Made by a program: the position numbers and the translations under genes. 33,146 bases of DNA, from the NCBI GenBank assembly GCA_013285915.1, contig JABDGS010000041.1:1-33146 (forward strand). The letters run 5' to 3'. The first letter of the stretch is position 1, and each line of letters begins with the position of its first letter. This DNA comes from Bacteroidota bacterium (GTDB taxonomy: Bacteria > Bacteroidota > Bacteroidia > Chitinophagales > Chitinophagaceae). Positions 23,163 to 32,584 of the stretch are shown in pieces. The notes under the pieces were generated by a model that was not told the origin of the DNA, made no database searches, and saw only the letters and a program-made list of their open reading frames with translations.

Positions 23163-24491
23163 ATGCTGCAAAATAGTCCAATAAGACCTATAGACAACAC
23201 ACGCCTTCTTTTTGATGAGAACCCGTGCCCGATGTTTATTTTTAACCCTGGTAATCTTGCTTTTATTGACGTTAATAATGCTGCGCTTGAACAATATGGC
23301 TACACGAAAGACGAGTTTTTACTACTGTCGTTAAAAGATTTAAAGCCACCAGAGGATATGGTTGCTTTTTATGAAATAAATAAAGGCCCGAGGCGGACTT
23401 ATTATGATGCCGGTGTTTGGAAACACATGAGAAAAGATGGCAGTTCAGTTCACGTACACGTTTTCTCAAGTAACATTCAATTTAATGATAGTCGCGCAAG
23501 GTTAGCAGCTGCTATAAGCGTTGATGAAGAAATTAAAATAAAAACTGAGCTTGAAGAAAAAAATGCAGAAATACAGAACATTCTTGAAAGTATAACAGAC
23601 GGTTTTTTTGCCCTCAACCGTAACTGGCGGTTTACTTATATTAATAAAGAATTTGAGAGGGTGGCGCAGCGCAAAAGGGAAGATGTGATTGGCAAAACAT
23701 TTTGGGAGATCTTTCCCGAAACGGGTTATATGAAAGTATTTGCTGAATATCAAAAAGCTATGCAGGCAAATACCGCGGTACATTTTGAAGACTTCTATTC
23801 GCCGCTTAGCTTATGGATCTCAGTAAACGCCTACCCGTCAAAAGAAGGAATTGCCGTGTTTTTTTTAGATATCACAGAACAGAAAAAAATACAGGAACAA
23901 CTGTTTAACGACCGCCAAAATTTAAGCGCAATAATTAATAACACAAGGGACAATATATGGTCAATCGACCGGGATTTTAATATTGTTACCGCAAATAAAG
24001 CGTTTTGGGAAAGGCTGGAGAAAATAACAGGTAAACGTGTTAAAGCAATTGTACCTGAAGATTACAGTACTGATACTATGGCCTCCTGGCAGGAATACTA
24101 TGAAAGGGCGTTTAATGGGGAGGCATTTAAAATTACCTGGATAGAAAATAACGGTGATACTACCACTTATGACGAGGTTAGTTTTAACCCGGTATATGAC
24201 AGGAACAATTATGTCGTTGGAATAAGTTGTTTCTCCCGGGACGTTACAGAACAACAGCGCTACCAGGATAAAATTGAAAAACAAAACAAACAATTACGTC
24301 AAATTGCCTGGCTGCAATCGCATAAACTGCGCAATCATGTGGCTAACATTCTTGGCCTGGTAAACCTCTTTAATTTTGCTGACGGCGCCGACCCTTTCAA
24401 TACAACTATTATTAACATGGTTACCGAGGCATCAACCAACCTTGATGAAGCAATTAAAGAAATAGCGGGGCACACCGGCGCACCTGAATAA
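23163..24491 (+). CDS. Triple-PAS protein ending in a DHp-like histidine hairpin, without an ATPase domain
   Basis: A 442-residue soluble sensor. Three PAS-type domains follow one another: about residues 10-125 (LLFDENPCPMFIFNP, AALEQYGYTKDEFL), about 133-245 (ESITDGFFALNRNWRFTYIN, FFLDITEQK) and about 250-370 (NNTRDNIWSIDRDFNIVTAN, GISCFSRDVTEQQ). A short coiled coil leads to a C-terminal two-helix unit with LRQIAWLQSHKLRNHVANIL, where His387 sits where a kinase phosphoacceptor would be, and a second helix DEAIKEI. The protein ends there; there is no HATPase_c domain and no response regulator beside it. It therefore cannot phosphorylate itself in the normal way and may receive phosphate from a partner kinase or signal by dimerisation. 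Confidence 0.87.
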   Translation: MLQNSPIRPIDNTRLLFDENPCPMFIFNPGNLAFIDVNNAALEQYGYTKDEFLLLSLKDLKPPEDMVAFYEINKGPRRTYYDAGVWKHMRKDGSSVHVHVFSSNIQFNDSRARLAAAISVDEEIKIKTELEEKNAEIQNILESITDGFFALNRNWRFTYINKEFERVAQRKREDVIGKTFWEIFPETGYMKVFAEYQKAMQANTAVHFEDFYSPLSLWISVNAYPSKEGIAVFFLDITEQKKIQEQLFNDRQNLSAIINNTRDNIWSIDRDFNIVTANKAFWERLEKITGKRVKAIVPEDYSTDTMASWQEYYERAFNGEAFKITWIENNGDTTTYDEVSFNPVYDRNNYVVGISCFSRDVTEQQRYQDKIEKQNKQLRQIAWLQSHKLRNHVANILGLVNLFNFADGADPFNTTIINMVTEASTNLDEAIKEIAGHTGAPE

Positions 24492-24503
24492 ACGGCAACC
24501 CAT

Positions 24504-24535
24504 AAAAAAGATAATCCCGCATGCCTGCGGGATTA
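24504..24535 (-). terminator. Rho-independent terminator of dapA
   Basis: A perfect 9-bp stem (TAATCCCGC at 24512-24520 with GCGGGATTA at 24527-24535, 6-nt loop) is followed on the minus strand by a run of six T (complement of 24504-24509). It lies about 35 nt beyond the dapA stop. The plus-strand side lacks a T run, so it serves mainly dapA. Confidence 0.75.
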
Positions 24536-24570
24536 ATATATTACACTGTATTAATATTGTTGCTAAGCAA

Positions 24571-25452
24571 CTACCTGCTGCAATATTCCTTTATCTTTTT
24601 ATTCAACTCTTTGCTAACAGGTGTAACAGGCAGGCGTAAGATATTTTTTATTAACCCTTTGTCCGCCATAAACGCTTTTACACCAGCCGGGTTGTTTTCA
24701 GCAAACATTAATTCATAAGCTTCAATTAGTTTGTCGTTGATGGCTTTTGCCTCTTTAAATTCACCGTGCAGGCAATTACGCACCATTTCAGTAAACTGTT
24801 TTGGCAGCGCATTGGACGCAACACTTATAACGCCATCCATTCCGCAGGCTATTTGCGGCAGTGTTAATGCATCATCACCGCTTACAACCAAAAAGTCTTC
24901 GGGCCTGTTGCGTAATATTTTCATGCACTGCGCCATATCGTCAGTTGCCTCTTTTATACCTGCAATATTTTCAACTTCATTGGCAAGTTTTAATGTTGTT
25001 TGCGCGGTGAGGTTACGGCCTGTTCTTCCGGGTACATTATACAGCAGCAAAGGTTTGGGTGATGCTTTAGCCAGCGCCTTATAATGCTGGTACAAACCTT
25101 CCTGCGATGGCTTGCTGTAGTATGGCGATGCACTTAGCACAGCTGTGGCCTCTTCTAATGGAAAGGTTTCAAGGTCATGTACCTGCTCTTTGGTATTATT
25201 GCCGCCAATACCCACAACAACTGGTACGCGTTTATTTACTTTAAGAAAGGTATATTTCGCAATACTGGTCTTCTCCTGCTTATCCAATGTTGGGGTTTCA
25301 CCGGTTGTACCCAGCGTTACTATATATTCTACTCCTCCTTCAATAACATAATCAATTATCTTTCCGAGGACATCGTAATCCACGTCAAAATTTTGCCTGA
25401 ATGGTGTTACAAGTGCTACACCCGTACCCCTTAATGTTTTCCTGAGAGACAT
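24571..25452 (-). CDS. dapA: 4-hydroxy-tetrahydrodipicolinate synthase
   Basis: A 293-residue DapA, which condenses pyruvate with aspartate semialdehyde at the branch point to lysine and meso-diaminopimelate. The Schiff-base lysine is Lys167 in AGIKEAT. Tyr138 and Arg143 in LLLYNVPGRTGRN, the TLGTTGE motif (46-52) and SPYYSKPSQEG are all intact. The length is normal. It starts 73 nt after the stop of accA on the same strand, so it may be carried on the accA transcript, and it ends at a strong terminator. The dapF fragment at the start of the window belongs to the same pathway but is not linked. Confidence 0.96.
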   Translation of the reverse strand: MSLRKTLRGTGVALVTPFRQNFDVDYDVLGKIIDYVIEGGVEYIVTLGTTGETPTLDKQEKTSIAKYTFLKVNKRVPVVVGIGGNNTKEQVHDLETFPLEEATAVLSASPYYSKPSQEGLYQHYKALAKASPKPLLLYNVPGRTGRNLTAQTTLKLANEVENIAGIKEATDDMAQCMKILRNRPEDFLVVSGDDALTLPQIACGMDGVISVASNALPKQFTEMVRNCLHGEFKEAKAINDKLIEAYELMFAENNPAGVKAFMADKGLIKNILRLPVTPVSKELNKKIKEYCSR

Positions 25453-25525
25453 TTATTGCTATTTAAAATTTTGATGTTTGTTTAATAGCTTGGCGGTAGT
25501 CCTGCCTTACCACTGAACTGTTCAA

Positions 25526-26512
25526 TCAACCATCTACCGGTTCTTCATCCCAAAAGCCCATTTTTCCAAACTTCACAATTCTTTCATCAATGCGCTTGTC
25601 AGCTGGAATATTTTTAATCTCGCTCAACGCCTGCAATATCGATTTTTTCAGCATGCAGGCAGCTTCGTTGTAATCCCAATGGGCGCCGCCTAAAGGCTCA
25701 GCTACTATTTCGTCAACAAGGCCAAAGCCTTTCATATCAGTTGCGGTTAACCTAAGCTGTTCAGCAGCCACCTCTTTTTTGGCCCAGCTGCGCCAAAGTA
25801 TAGTACTGCAGTTTTCAGGCGATATTACGCTGTACCACGAGTTCTCCATCATTAGCACTCTGTCGCCCACGCCAATACCCAAAGCGCCACCGCTGGCACC
25901 CTCACCAATAATAACGCAAATAACAGGTACTTTAAGCCTTATCATCTCGTAAATATTGCGGGCAATGGCTTCCCCTTGTCCGCGCTCTTCGGCTTCAAGT
26001 CCTGGAAAAGCCCCCGGAGTATCAATCAAAGTAACAATGGGTTTATTAAATTTCTCAGCAAGCTTCATTAAACGCAAGGCTTTTCGGTAACCTTCAGGGT
26101 TAGCCATACCAAAGTTACGTTGCTGTCTCATTTTGGTATTTATACCCTTTTGCTGGCCAACAAACATAACAGTTTGGCCATCCAGCTGTGCGAAACCCCC
26201 AACCATCGCCTTATCATCTTTCACGTTTCTGTCGCCATACAGTTCAACAAAGTTTGTGGCCATTTTTTCTATGTACTTAAAAGTATAGGGCCTGTCTGGG
26301 TGACGGCTAAGTTGCACCCTCTGCCACGGGGTTAGCTGTGCAGTTATTTCTTTGCGTTTGTCAAGTATGCTGTTTTCAAGTTGTTCAATGGTTGATGTAT
26401 AGTCTATTTTAGTATTTTTTTCGGCCAGCTTCTTCGTTTGGTCAATTTGCTCATATAGCTCTTTTATTGGCTGTTCAAAATCTAAAAATTGCCTGTTCGG
26501 GTATTGTGGCAT
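25526..26512 (-). CDS. accA: Acetyl-CoA carboxylase carboxyltransferase subunit alpha
   Basis: A 328-residue AccA, the alpha half of the carboxyltransferase that makes malonyl-CoA for fatty acid synthesis; it pairs with AccD. The family pattern is complete: [16 protein letters not shown] at the N-terminus, [59 protein letters not shown], and [20 protein letters not shown] followed by [15 protein letters not shown]. Gly-rich oxyanion-hole segments are all present. Upstream is a divergent 296-nt spacer toward the small exported protein; dapA follows downstream. Confidence 0.97.
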   Translation of the reverse strand: MPQYPNRQFLDFEQPIKELYEQIDQTKKLAEKNTKIDYTSTIEQLENSILDKRKEITAQLTPWQRVQLSRHPDRPYTFKYIEKMATNFVELYGDRNVKDDKAMVGGFAQLDGQTVMFVGQQKGINTKMRQQRNFGMANPEGYRKALRLMKLAEKFNKPIVTLIDTPGAFPGLEAEERGQGEAIARNIYEMIRLKVPVICVIIGEGASGGALGIGVGDRVLMMENSWYSVISPENCSTILWRSWAKKEVAAEQLRLTATDMKGFGLVDEIVAEPLGGAHWDYNEAACMLKKSILQALSEIKNIPADKRIDERIVKFGKMGFWDEEPVDG

Positions 26513-26808
26513 ACGCTGACTTAGGTTATAATTGGGCGGTAAAATTAAGGGTTGGCGCCGTTATAACGAAGTGTTATTTAAAAATGGGCTTTTATAGGCC
26601 GGTACATGTGAAAAAAGGCCTGTTTTAAGCGAAAAAGCTTTCAACTGAGGTATCATGACGGCAAAATCACAAAAAGCCCAAAACAATAAACCAGTTACAT
26701 CCGGCAAAATGGGGGTAGCCATTCAACAGTTATAGCGTGTTATTGCTTTATTAACCACGGTAACTTTTCATACCTTTAAGCAACTTCAATAACCTTTCAA
26801 AAAACATT
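26513..26808. other. Divergent intergenic region, with a possible 26-residue ORF
   Basis: These 296 nt separate accA (minus) from the exported-protein gene (plus) and must hold both promoters, though I see no full TAnnTTTG match on either strand. A short plus-strand frame runs from ATG 26655 to TAG 26735 (26 residues, starting MTAKSQKAQNNK), with GAGG a few bases upstream; it is basic and lacks recognisable features. AGGCC at 26596-26600 and GGCCT at 26617-26621 form a small inverted repeat. Confidence 0.3.
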
Positions 26809-27327
26809 ATGAAAAAAGCCACAGCCCTTTTGCCAATTATTTTTGTGCTGGTGTTTGGAGCAACTATACAAAAAGCCAGCGCTCAAGCAGATACTACCAA
26901 ACAAAATGGGTGGTATATTGAAGGGGGCGGCCAGAATATTATTGGTGCTACTTTTAACTATGAAAGATATTTTAGCAAAAAACCTGGTGGTTTAAGTTTT
27001 CATATTGGTTTTGGGGGCGGTGTTTTGCCCGATTTTTTTAACGGCGGGGATATTGTATTGTTTGGCACTGCACCGGTGGGCCTTTCGTACAACATACCCG
27101 TATCGCAAAACAAAGAGCATTTTATTGAGGCAGGCACGGGTTATTCGTATTTATTTTTAACTGGCAATGGCATAAACATAATATCGTTAATTACAAGTTA
27201 CCGATACATGCCGCCAAACGGCAGGATACAGATAAGGGCTACACTTATACCCATTTTAGTTGTCACCGGTTCCGGGGAAAGCGGTGCTATACCATGGATA
27301 GGTTTTAGTATCGGCAAGAGGTTTTAG
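26809..27327 (+). CDS. Small exported protein, probably outer-membrane beta-barrel-like; unidentified
   Basis: A 172-residue protein I do not recognise. Residues 1-25 are a signal peptide (basic start, hydrophobic core, cut after KASA before QADTT). The mature part is rich in Gly and aromatic residues in alternating strand patterns (GWYIEGGGQNIIGATFNYERYF, LSFHIGFGGGV, YSYLFLTG, SLITSYRYMP) and ends with a strand GFSIGKRF whose terminal Phe is typical of outer-membrane barrels. A small beta-barrel is the best guess. Its stop shares 4 nt (27324-27327) with the convergent rlmB stop, leaving no room for a terminator between them. Confidence 0.7.
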   Translation: MKKATALLPIIFVLVFGATIQKASAQADTTKQNGWYIEGGGQNIIGATFNYERYFSKKPGGLSFHIGFGGGVLPDFFNGGDIVLFGTAPVGLSYNIPVSQNKEHFIEAGTGYSYLFLTGNGINIISLITSYRYMPPNGRIQIRATLIPILVVTGSGESGAIPWIGFSIGKRF

Positions 27328-28103
27328 AGCCGTAAAATCCTTTGCTTCATAGCCTCATACAAAATAATACCTGTTGCTACCGAAACGTTTAGTGAATCAA
27401 AATCGCCCTTCATCGGTATGGCAAATTTAGCGTCGGCTGATTTAGTCATGTACGACTGAACGCCTTTTTCTTCATTACCCATTACAACGCAGCAAGGCTC
27501 AATAAATGATATTTCGTATAATTTCTGTTCGGCCTTCATTTCTGATGTGTAAACCCTTATGCCGTTTAAATGCAATGTATCAAGTGCTTTAAGCAAGCTA
27601 TTTACACGGCAAACCTGCACAAGTTCAAGCGCACCTGCGCTGCTTTTAACGGCATCTTCATTTAATGCGCCTACGCCTTTATCAGGTATAATTATTGCCT
27701 GCGCACCACAGCAGACCGCGCTACGGGCTATAGCGCCTATGTTACGCACATCTGTTACACCATCAAGCATTAAAAACAACGGCGTTTCGCCCTTACTATT
27801 TACCCAATCAATTACCTGCTGCAGGTCCTGGTATACTACAGCTGATTTAAACGCAACTACCCCCTGGTGCTGTATATTGGTAAGACTGTTAAGCTTTTCG
27901 TTGGGTACGTATTGCAGGGGCACATTATACTGCTTTGCAAGCCCGCGTATTTCATTTATTATGTCACCACCGGCATTTTTAAACAGCAAAATTTTATCAA
28001 TCAGCTGCCCTGATTTCAATGCCTCAATTACCGGGTTGCGCCCGGCAACAATATTTTTCTTTGACTGAAAGGATGGACTTTTTTTAAACGATGGTTTTTC
28101 CAC
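27324..28103 (-). CDS. rlmB: 23S rRNA (guanosine-2'-O-)-methyltransferase RlmB (TrmH family)
   Basis: A 259-residue SPOUT methyltransferase. An N-terminal substrate-binding domain (VAGRNPVIEALKSGQLIDKILL, later NIQHQGVVAF) precedes the knot domain with LMLDGVTDVRNIGAIARSA (motif 1), CVVMGNEEKGV (motif 2) and FAIPMKGDFDSLNVSVATGI (motif 3). That is the pattern of RlmB, which methylates the 2'-OH of G2251 (E. coli numbering) in the ribosomal P loop. The length is normal. The stop overlaps that of the convergent exported-protein gene by 4 nt. Confidence 0.93.
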   Translation of the reverse strand: MEKPSFKKSPSFQSKKNIVAGRNPVIEALKSGQLIDKILLFKNAGGDIINEIRGLAKQYNVPLQYVPNEKLNSLTNIQHQGVVAFKSAVVYQDLQQVIDWVNSKGETPLFLMLDGVTDVRNIGAIARSAVCCGAQAIIIPDKGVGALNEDAVKSSAGALELVQVCRVNSLLKALDTLHLNGIRVYTSEMKAEQKLYEISFIEPCCVVMGNEEKGVQSYMTKSADAKFAIPMKGDFDSLNVSVATGIILYEAMKQRILRL

Positions 28104-28164
28104 TATTACTTTAATTTATTATCTATACCTGTGATTATCAACAACTGGTTTTAAAAATATTTCT

Positions 28165-28983
28165 TTAATAACTCCTGGCTTCTGCAGCCTTCTTCACGCT
28201 GCCATATTTTAACAGCAATTGTTTTGCTTCTTCATAATCACTCAAACCAAGTTTTTCCATTACCATTTTGGTACCCCTGTCAACCAGTTTATCGTTAGTA
28301 AGCTGCATATTTACCATGCGGTTATCTTCTACCCTGCCCAATTGAATCATACAGGTAGTTGAGATCATATTAAGCACCATTTTTTGCGCGGTGCCGCTCT
28401 TCATACGTGTACTGCCTGTAATAAACTCAGGGCCGGCAACTACTTCAACGGGGTAATCTGCTACGGCGGATAGTGGGCTTCCCGGGTTGCACGCAATGCT
28501 GCCGGTTTCAATGCCATTTAGCTTACATTGCTGCAATGCACCAATTACATAAGGCGTTGTTCCGCTTGATGCTATGCCCACAACAAAATCTGCACTGGTA
28601 ATATTATAACCCTGCAGATCAATCCAGCCCTGCCCGGCATCATCCTCCGCTTTTTCTACGGCCCTGGTAATAGCAATATCACCACCGGCAATAATGCCCT
28701 GCACCAGGCCATAGGGCACACCGTAAGTTGGCGGGCATTCGCTTGCATCTAGAATGCCCAGCCTGCCGCTGCTGCCCGCGCCAATATAAAACAGCCTGCC
28801 CCCGCTAAGCATCTTATCACTGGCTGCTTCAATAAGTTTTGCTATTTGCGGCAATGCAATTTCAACAGCGGCAGCTACTTTTTTATCTTCTTCGTTAATG
28901 CCTGCTATAATCTCACTCACCTTCATTTTTTCAAGATGCCTGTATTTAGATGGTTGCTCCGTTATTTTAACAAAATCAGTCAT
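28165..28983 (-). CDS. murQ: N-acetylmuramic acid 6-phosphate etherase
   Basis: A 272-residue MurQ, a SIS-domain lyase that removes the lactyl ether of MurNAc-6-phosphate to give GlcNAc-6-phosphate during peptidoglycan recycling. The catalytic glutamates are present: Glu82 in DASECPPTYG and Glu113 in KAEDDAGQGW. Phosphosugar elements YIGAGSSGRLG and GIASSGTTPYV, and the TGSTRMKSGTAQK block, are intact. The gene lies 73 nt after the BadF-type kinase on the same strand, forming a MurK-MurQ pair. Confidence 0.96.
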   Translation of the reverse strand: MTDFVKITEQPSKYRHLEKMKVSEIIAGINEEDKKVAAAVEIALPQIAKLIEAASDKMLSGGRLFYIGAGSSGRLGILDASECPPTYGVPYGLVQGIIAGGDIAITRAVEKAEDDAGQGWIDLQGYNITSADFVVGIASSGTTPYVIGALQQCKLNGIETGSIACNPGSPLSAVADYPVEVVAGPEFITGSTRMKSGTAQKMVLNMISTTCMIQLGRVEDNRMVNMQLTNDKLVDRGTKMVMEKLGLSDYEEAKQLLLKYGSVKKAAEARSY

Positions 28984-29056
28984 ATTTCTTTTAATTTCAA
29001 ATTGCGGTACTGGTTATAGTGTAATTGCTTCGTACTTCTAACCTGGTAACTCGTAC

Positions 29057-29896
29057 TCAACTATGGTATTGTATTAGCCCGTCCATTGGTTGTTGCAATA
29101 CTTTGCCAAGCTCCAACTCATAAGTATTGCAAAGTTGCTGAATAACATCCTTAAAGCCGTAAGCAACACTTCCGGTAAAGCTTATCGGGTATAACCAGCT
29201 CTCGCTGTATTTGTATAAATGGTTAAAGAAAAAATCGTTTATACTATCCTCAATAATATTCTCAATCATGTAATGCCCGCGGTTTTGGGCGAGAAAAATT
29301 GTAAACGATGCCAGGTAGCGGTTAGGCTGCTGCCCCTTATACACACGCTCAAGTATTTCAAGCGGTGTTGTGGTAAAAGTTACGTCAAACCTTGCTTTAA
29401 GGTCTTCGTCAAAAGTGTTATAGAGATAATGCTGTATTACTCTTTTGCCCAGGTACGAACCGCTGCCTTCATCACCCAATACATAGCCGAGGCCGGGGCT
29501 GTTTTTCATAATTTTCTTACCGTTATAATAACATGAATTTGATCCTGTACCTAAAATGCAGGCAACACCTTTTTCATTAATGCACAAAGCCCTGGCAGCA
29601 GCAAGCAAATCTGTATTTGCCTCAACATCCGCACCGGGAAAAAGCGTTTTAAGTGCTTTAATTATTACCTTAACATTGTTGGTATTACCAAGGCCTGTTC
29701 CGTAATAATATACTTCGGCTACCGCTATATTTTTCAGCTTAGGCAGCAACTCTTTTTGTAACAAGGCTACAATTTCTTCCTGCCCTAAAAAATATGGGCT
29801 TATTCCCTGTGTGAGTATTTTTTTCTTTTTGCCTTCATGCAGCAGGCACCATTCACATTTGGTGGCCCCGCTATCGGCAATTAGCTTAACATTCAT
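29057..29896 (-). CDS. BadF/BadG-type amino-sugar kinase (MurK-like)
   Basis: A 279-residue kinase of the BadF/BadG/BcrA/BcrD ATPase fold, probably phosphorylating MurNAc and/or GlcNAc at C6. The ATP phosphate loop DSGATK is at residues 8-13 and CILGTGSNSCYY and GLGYVLGDEGSGSYLGKRVI are the usual second phosphate and sugar-side segments. MurK kinases of Clostridia and Tannerella belong to this group, and the next gene is murQ, so MurNAc salvage is the likeliest role. No MurNAc transporter is in the window. The divergent region of 157 nt upstream is shared with the S41 peptidase gene. Confidence 0.87.
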   Translation of the reverse strand: MNVKLIADSGATKCEWCLLHEGKKKKILTQGISPYFLGQEEIVALLQKELLPKLKNIAVAEVYYYGTGLGNTNNVKVIIKALKTLFPGADVEANTDLLAAARALCINEKGVACILGTGSNSCYYNGKKIMKNSPGLGYVLGDEGSGSYLGKRVIQHYLYNTFDEDLKARFDVTFTTTPLEILERVYKGQQPNRYLASFTIFLAQNRGHYMIENIIEDSINDFFFNHLYKYSESWLYPISFTGSVAYGFKDVIQQLCNTYELELGKVLQQPMDGLIQYHS

Positions 29897-30053
29897 ACGT
29901 GCATTTTTTACCTTTCAACAAATCATTACAACCTCAATTCAACTATATTTCTGATATTCGCGCTTTTAATACGTCATCCCTTGCACGGGCTTTCATTGGC
30001 TTTATTGGCGGGATGTGCGTTATATTGGATACAAAGAAGCAACTTTTTTATGT

Positions 30054-31647
30054 ATGGGAAGTAAAAAATTACAAGTTTGGCTGCCTTTAATGTTTTCTGT
30101 AATAATGATCATTGGTATGTACCTGGGCTTTACGCTGCGCGGCAATACAGCAGGTGCAGGCGTTTTTTTCAGGAACAATGGCATCAATTCCGTTGAAGAA
30201 GTGATGGATCTTGTGAAAACAAAATATGTTGATGATGTTAAGCAAGACAGCCTTGATGATTATGCTATTGATAATATTCTGTCACATCTTGACCCTCATT
30301 CGGTATACATACCTGCGAAGGACGTTGCGTATGTCAACGAAGATCTTGATGGCAAGTTTCAGGGCATCGGTGTGGAATTTCAAATACTCGGCGATACGGT
30401 AAACATAGTAAGTGTTTTGCCTGGCGGCCCGTCGGAGAAGGCCGGCGTGCAAATTGGTGATAAAATAATAAAGGTAAACGACAGTGTTAAAATGGCTGGT
30501 GTACACATAGCCGGTGATGAAATACGTAAATATCTGCGCGGCCCCCCAAAGCTCAACTGTATCTATTACTTTTTTAAGGGGCAAGGATTTAAAGAGGCTG
30601 GTGATTGAGAGGGGCATGATACCACTGCCATCAGTTGACGCTGCTTACATGATTGCCCCGCATACAGGATTTATACGCATTAACAAATTTGCAGCCACCA
30701 CTTATTTTGAATTTATGGATGCCATTACTAAACTGCAAAAGCAGGGCATGCAGAAACTTATTTTAGATTTAAGAGATAATGGTGGCGGCCTTGTTGACCA
30801 GGCAACTGATATTGCGGATGAATTTTTGGATGATAATAAGATGATAGTTTACACCCAGGGCACTAAAAGCGGGCGTATGGATTATACCTGCAAAAAAGAA
30901 GGCGTTTTTGAGAAGGGCAAACTTGTGGTACTGGTAAATGAATCAACAGCCTCTGCGAGTGAAATACTTACTGGCGCCTTACAAGACTGGGACAGGGCAA
31001 CTATTATTGGCAGAAGGACATTTGGCAAAGGGCTTGTACAAAACCAGTTTAATTTATCAAACGGTGGTGCATTGCGATTAACTATCGCACGATATTATAC
31101 CCCCCTTGGCCGCAATATTCAAAAGCCTTACGACAAAGGCAGAGAACAATATGAGGACGAACTGATAAACCGCTTTCATGATGGTGAAGTTATTCATGGC
31201 GATACGACTAAACATTCAGGCCCGATATTTAAAACACCAGGTGGTCATATCGTATATGGTGGTGGTGGTATAACACCGGATGTATTTGTACCTTTTGACA
31301 CAACTATGCAATCAAGGGCTATCACTCAATTATATATTAAAGGCACCCTGAGCGACTACGTATACAATTATTACATGCAGCACAAAACAACACTGCAGCC
31401 TTTTAAAACACCAGCGGAGCTATACGCAATGTATAAGCCGGGTGAGGCCGATTGGCAGGACCTTGTTGCCTTTGCTCATAAAGACAGCGTAAACCTAAGC
31501 ACTGTTCCACTCAATATAAAAGCTGATATTATGCGTCGCCTGCCTATTTTGCTTGCAAGACAAATTTGGCGTAACGAGGGTTATTTTGAAGTAAGCAATG
31601 AGAATGATGCAGTCGTTAAAAAGGCATTGGAGCTTATAAAGGACTAG
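30054..31647 (+). pseudogene. S41 C-terminal processing peptidase, split by a one-base frameshift
   Basis: Two overlapping frames form one CtpA-type protease. The first encodes an N-terminal membrane anchor (VWLPLMFSVIMIIGMYLGF) and a PDZ domain (FQGIGVEFQI, GGPSEKAGVQIGDKII) up to about 30541. The second resumes at TVSITFLRG and encodes the catalytic domain, with nucleophile Ser (codon 30952-30954, in STASASE) and base Lys (31027-31029, FGKGLVQ). Removing one C from the C6 run at 30542-30547 joins them cleanly as RGPQSSTVS and gives 530 residues, the family length, with Ser300 and Lys325 in that numbering. The ATG at 30054 is preferred to a GTG at 30015. The rest is intact and looks selected, so sequencing error, recent mutation or programmed +1 frameshifting are all possible. 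Confidence 0.9.
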
Positions 31648-31718
31648 TTGCCGGGCAGATAATTTATAACATAACAGATTACAAAGCAATTTCCTTTTGC
31701 ACTGAAGTAGTTATGTTG

Positions 31719-32576
31719 TTACTGCACTTTTTCAAGATAAGCGCCATAACCACTTTTCATATATAGTTTTGCTAATTCCATCAATTTTTCTTTGGTAATA
31801 AAGCCCATACGATATGCCACTTCCTCAATACAGCCAACTTTTCTTGATTGACGTTTTTCTATTACCCTTACAAATTCTGTAGCATCGCTTAACGAGTCAA
31901 ATGTACCGGTATCAAGCCAGGCCACTCCCCTGTTCATTACACCCACCTGTAAGCTCCCCTGTTCAAGATAAACCCTGTTAACATCGGTTATCTCGTACTC
32001 TCCTCTTGGGGATGGTTTAATATTTTTCGCAATTTCTATAACAGAATTGTCATAAAAATACAAACCCGGCACAGCATAGTTTGACTTTGGCTGCTTCGGT
32101 TTTTCCTCAATAGACAGTGCTTTAAAATTGCTGTCAAACTCAACCACGCCATACCTTTCAGGGTCGTTTACTTCGTATGCAAAAATGGCGGCGCCATTAA
32201 CATCGTTAAAAGATTGAACTAGCTTACTAAAACCAGAGCCGTAAAAAATATTGTCGCCCAAAATCAGGGCAACTTTATCACTGCCTACAAACTCCTCCCC
32301 AATTACAAAGGCCTGTGCAAGGCCATTAGGTTTTTGCTGAACCGCATACGTAAACGAGCAACCTATTTCAGCACCACTACCAAGCAAACGCTTAAATTGG
32401 TCATTATCTTCAGGTGTTGTTATAATAAGCACTTCCTTTATTCCTGCAAGCATAAGCACAGACAAAGGATAATAGATCATTGGTTTATCATAAATGGGCA
32501 TCAATTGCTTACTAATACCCTTTGTAATGGGGTACAACCTCGTGCCTGAACCACCTGCAAGAATAATTCCTTTCAT
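31719..32576 (-). CDS. rmlA: Glucose-1-phosphate thymidylyltransferase
   Basis: A 285-residue RmlA (RfbA), the first enzyme of dTDP-L-rhamnose synthesis, joining glucose-1-phosphate and dTTP. The nucleotide-binding motif [11 protein letters not shown] is at residues 8-18, with [27 protein letters not shown] (metal Asp), [20 protein letters not shown] and WLDTGTF following in order. Length and the C-terminal helical block ([12 protein letters not shown]) are normal. It starts 8 nt after the rmlC stop on the same strand, so the two are one operon; rmlB and rmlD would be expected upstream, beyond the window. Confidence 0.97.
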   Translation of the reverse strand: MKGIILAGGSGTRLYPITKGISKQLMPIYDKPMIYYPLSVLMLAGIKEVLIITTPEDNDQFKRLLGSGAEIGCSFTYAVQQKPNGLAQAFVIGEEFVGSDKVALILGDNIFYGSGFSKLVQSFNDVNGAAIFAYEVNDPERYGVVEFDSNFKALSIEEKPKQPKSNYAVPGLYFYDNSVIEIAKNIKPSPRGEYEITDVNRVYLEQGSLQVGVMNRGVAWLDTGTFDSLSDATEFVRVIEKRQSRKVGCIEEVAYRMGFITKEKLMELAKLYMKSGYGAYLEKVQ

Positions 32577-32584
32577 GCTATTTG

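Noticed and set aside
27559..28068. 169-codon plus-strand open frame opposite rlmB
   Set aside because: Entirely antisense to rlmB, with no recognisable domain and a Ser/Thr/Pro-rich composition typical of shadow frames.
31672..31720. Bidirectional terminator between the S41 gene and rmlA
   Set aside because: Only a long-looped AT-rich inverted repeat (AACATAAC with GTTATGTT) is visible, with no convincing GC stem or T run.
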